From Deltaproteobacteria bacterium (lineage in GTDB: Bacteria > Desulfobacterota > Desulfobaccia > Desulfobaccales > 0-14-0-80-60-11), in NCBI GenBank assembly GCA_021817645.1, contig JAKAGH010000048.1, positions 1-13,192 of the forward strand: a stretch of 13,192 bases of DNA. The letters are read 5' to 3'. The notes under the pieces were generated by a model. That model was not told the origin of the DNA, did no database searches, and saw only the letters and a list, made by a program, of their open reading frames with translations. The position numbers and the translations under genes are program-made. Positions 12,496 to 13,192 of the stretch are shown here, in pieces (position 1 is the stretch's first letter; each line of letters starts with the position of its first letter).

Positions 12496-13192
12496 TCACC
12501 CCTTCTTCTCCCACCTGAGCAAATCCGTCACTTCGGCCAGGGTCCGGCCTTCTTTAATCTCCGCTCTGATGCGGTTTTCCCTCTCCAGGACGTCCATGGC
12601 CCGGTTGGCGTATTCCACCGCGATTTTTTGGGGCAACGCCGTGACCCCGTCGTCGTCGCCCAGGAGCCAGTCCCCGGTCTCCACCCTGACGTTGCCGACT
12701 TTGACGGGCACCCCGATCTCCCCGAAGCCCTTGGGCTCCCCGGCATTGGGCATCACCAGCCGGGTGAACGCGGGGAATTTGAGCTTGATGATGTCCCCGG
12801 AGTCCCGGATGGCGCCGTCGATGACCACCCCATTAAGCCCCCGCTGGATGGCGGAATTGGTGGCCAACTCGCCCCAGATGGCAGGGCCCACGCCCCCGGC
12901 GTCGATGACCAGCACGTCCCCGGGCTGGGCCACGTCGATGGCCTCCACGGGTTTGGCCCAATCCCCGGGATAAGTGCGCACGGTCAGGGCTCGACCCACC
13001 AGGCGGAGGCCCGGAAACAGGGGCCTGATCCCCTGCAGCACCGAACCCCGGTGCAGGGCATCAGATAAGTTGGCGGCGGAGACCATCTCCAGGACGTTTT
13101 GTATTGCTTCTTCCCCGGCCCGTTTGAACAGGGTGGTGGGGATGATCGCGCCTTCATCCAAGGCCCGGCGAATCTCGGCGGTGAGATCGGAA
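12496..13192 (-). CDS. RraA-family protein (aldolase-like fold), N-terminus beyond window
   Basis: The frame is open from the right edge to TGA at 12498-12496, giving 231 visible residues; the true start is outside. The RraA/HMG-aldolase-like domain is clear: SAANLSDALHRG, GRALTVRTYPGD, AIDVAQPGDVLVIDAGG, GPAIWGELATNSAIQRG, GVVIDGAIRD, and GDWLLGDDDGVTALP. The Arg-Asp of GAIRD matches the conserved catalytic pair of the aldolase members, so it may cleave or decarboxylate an oxo-acid. RraA proper inhibits RNase E, and some relatives are annotated as demethylmenaquinone methyltransferase, probably wrongly. A TTG at 13161 could in theory start a 221-residue protein. However, the residues upstream (SDLTAEIRRALDEGAIIP) are plainly coding-like and continuous to the edge. 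This suggests an upstream domain, possibly a hexulose-6-phosphate synthase-type barrel as in known fusions; that is inference. Confidence 0.82.
   Translation of the reverse strand, partial: SDLTAEIRRALDEGAIIPTTLFKRAGEEAIQNVLEMVSAANLSDALHRGSVLQGIRPLFPGLRLVGRALTVRTYPGDWAKPVEAIDVAQPGDVLVIDAGGVGPAIWGELATNSAIQRGLNGVVIDGAIRDSGDIIKLKFPAFTRLVMPNAGEPKGFGEIGVPVKVGNVRVETGDWLLGDDDGVTALPQKIAVEYANRAMDVLERENRIRAEIKEGRTLAEVTDLLRWEKKG

Noticed and set aside
1..13192. A complete new defence or mobile-element system
   Set aside because: Only two small low-GC patches of unknown genes are visible, without recognisable nuclease, transposase, integrase or toxin-antitoxin partners.

Overview
This window looks like chromosomal DNA from a GC-rich, Gram-negative-type anaerobe. 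The nearest fit I can suggest is a Desulfobacterota lineage such as a Desulfobacca-like sulfate reducer. That placement is an inference from gene content (siroheme/heme/cytochrome c maturation cluster, DUF2333 membrane protein, c-di-GMP enzymes) and base composition; no rRNA or other marker is present to prove it.

Layout. Positions 1-634 are a lower-GC patch with the tail of an unrecognised gene and a small beta-rich protein gene overlapping it by ATGA. From 771 to about 4860 the plus strand carries a predicted exported protein of unknown function, nadB (L-aspartate oxidase, NAD synthesis), and a response regulator with a GGDEF (diguanylate cyclase) output that overlaps the end of nadB. From 4872 to 7449 the minus strand carries an AMMECR1-family protein followed by a DUF2333 membrane protein (apparent two-gene operon ending in a strong intrinsic terminator), then a separate CBS-CBS-ACT (AcuB-like) gene. 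From 7644 to 10522 the plus strand holds a compact tetrapyrrole/cytochrome block: precorrin-2 dehydrogenase (siroheme), a CcsA/HemX-type heme-handling membrane protein, and hemA (glutamyl-tRNA reductase). A lower-GC patch follows with one small Cys-rich, C-terminally membrane-anchored protein and about 340 bp without a convincing gene. The window ends with an HD-GYP protein (plus strand, probable c-di-GMP phosphodiesterase) converging on a RraA-family gene (minus strand) that runs off the right edge.

How the genes fit together. HemA starts tetrapyrrole synthesis, the precorrin-2 dehydrogenase diverts uroporphyrinogen-derived precorrin-2 to siroheme (and, in sulfate reducers, possibly onward to heme), and the CcsA/HemX protein handles heme at the membrane. 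The GGDEF and HD-GYP proteins would make and destroy c-di-GMP respectively, but they are about 6.4 kb apart and nothing shows that they act together.

The most unusual non-coding signal is a set of four short intergenic clusters with a degenerate 7-base period (738-772, 1811-1838, 5564-5658, 8370-8397). The clusters differ in sequence from each other but share the period, each lies near a palindromic element or terminator hairpin, and two of them run directly into a start codon that lacks a visible ribosome binding site. Two families of REP-like palindromes (GTTCCCAAG...CTTGGGAAC and GGTGCGT...ACGCACC) are also scattered between genes. I found no convincing new multi-gene system such as a defence island, CRISPR array or mobile element; the two low-GC patches are the best candidates for accessory DNA.
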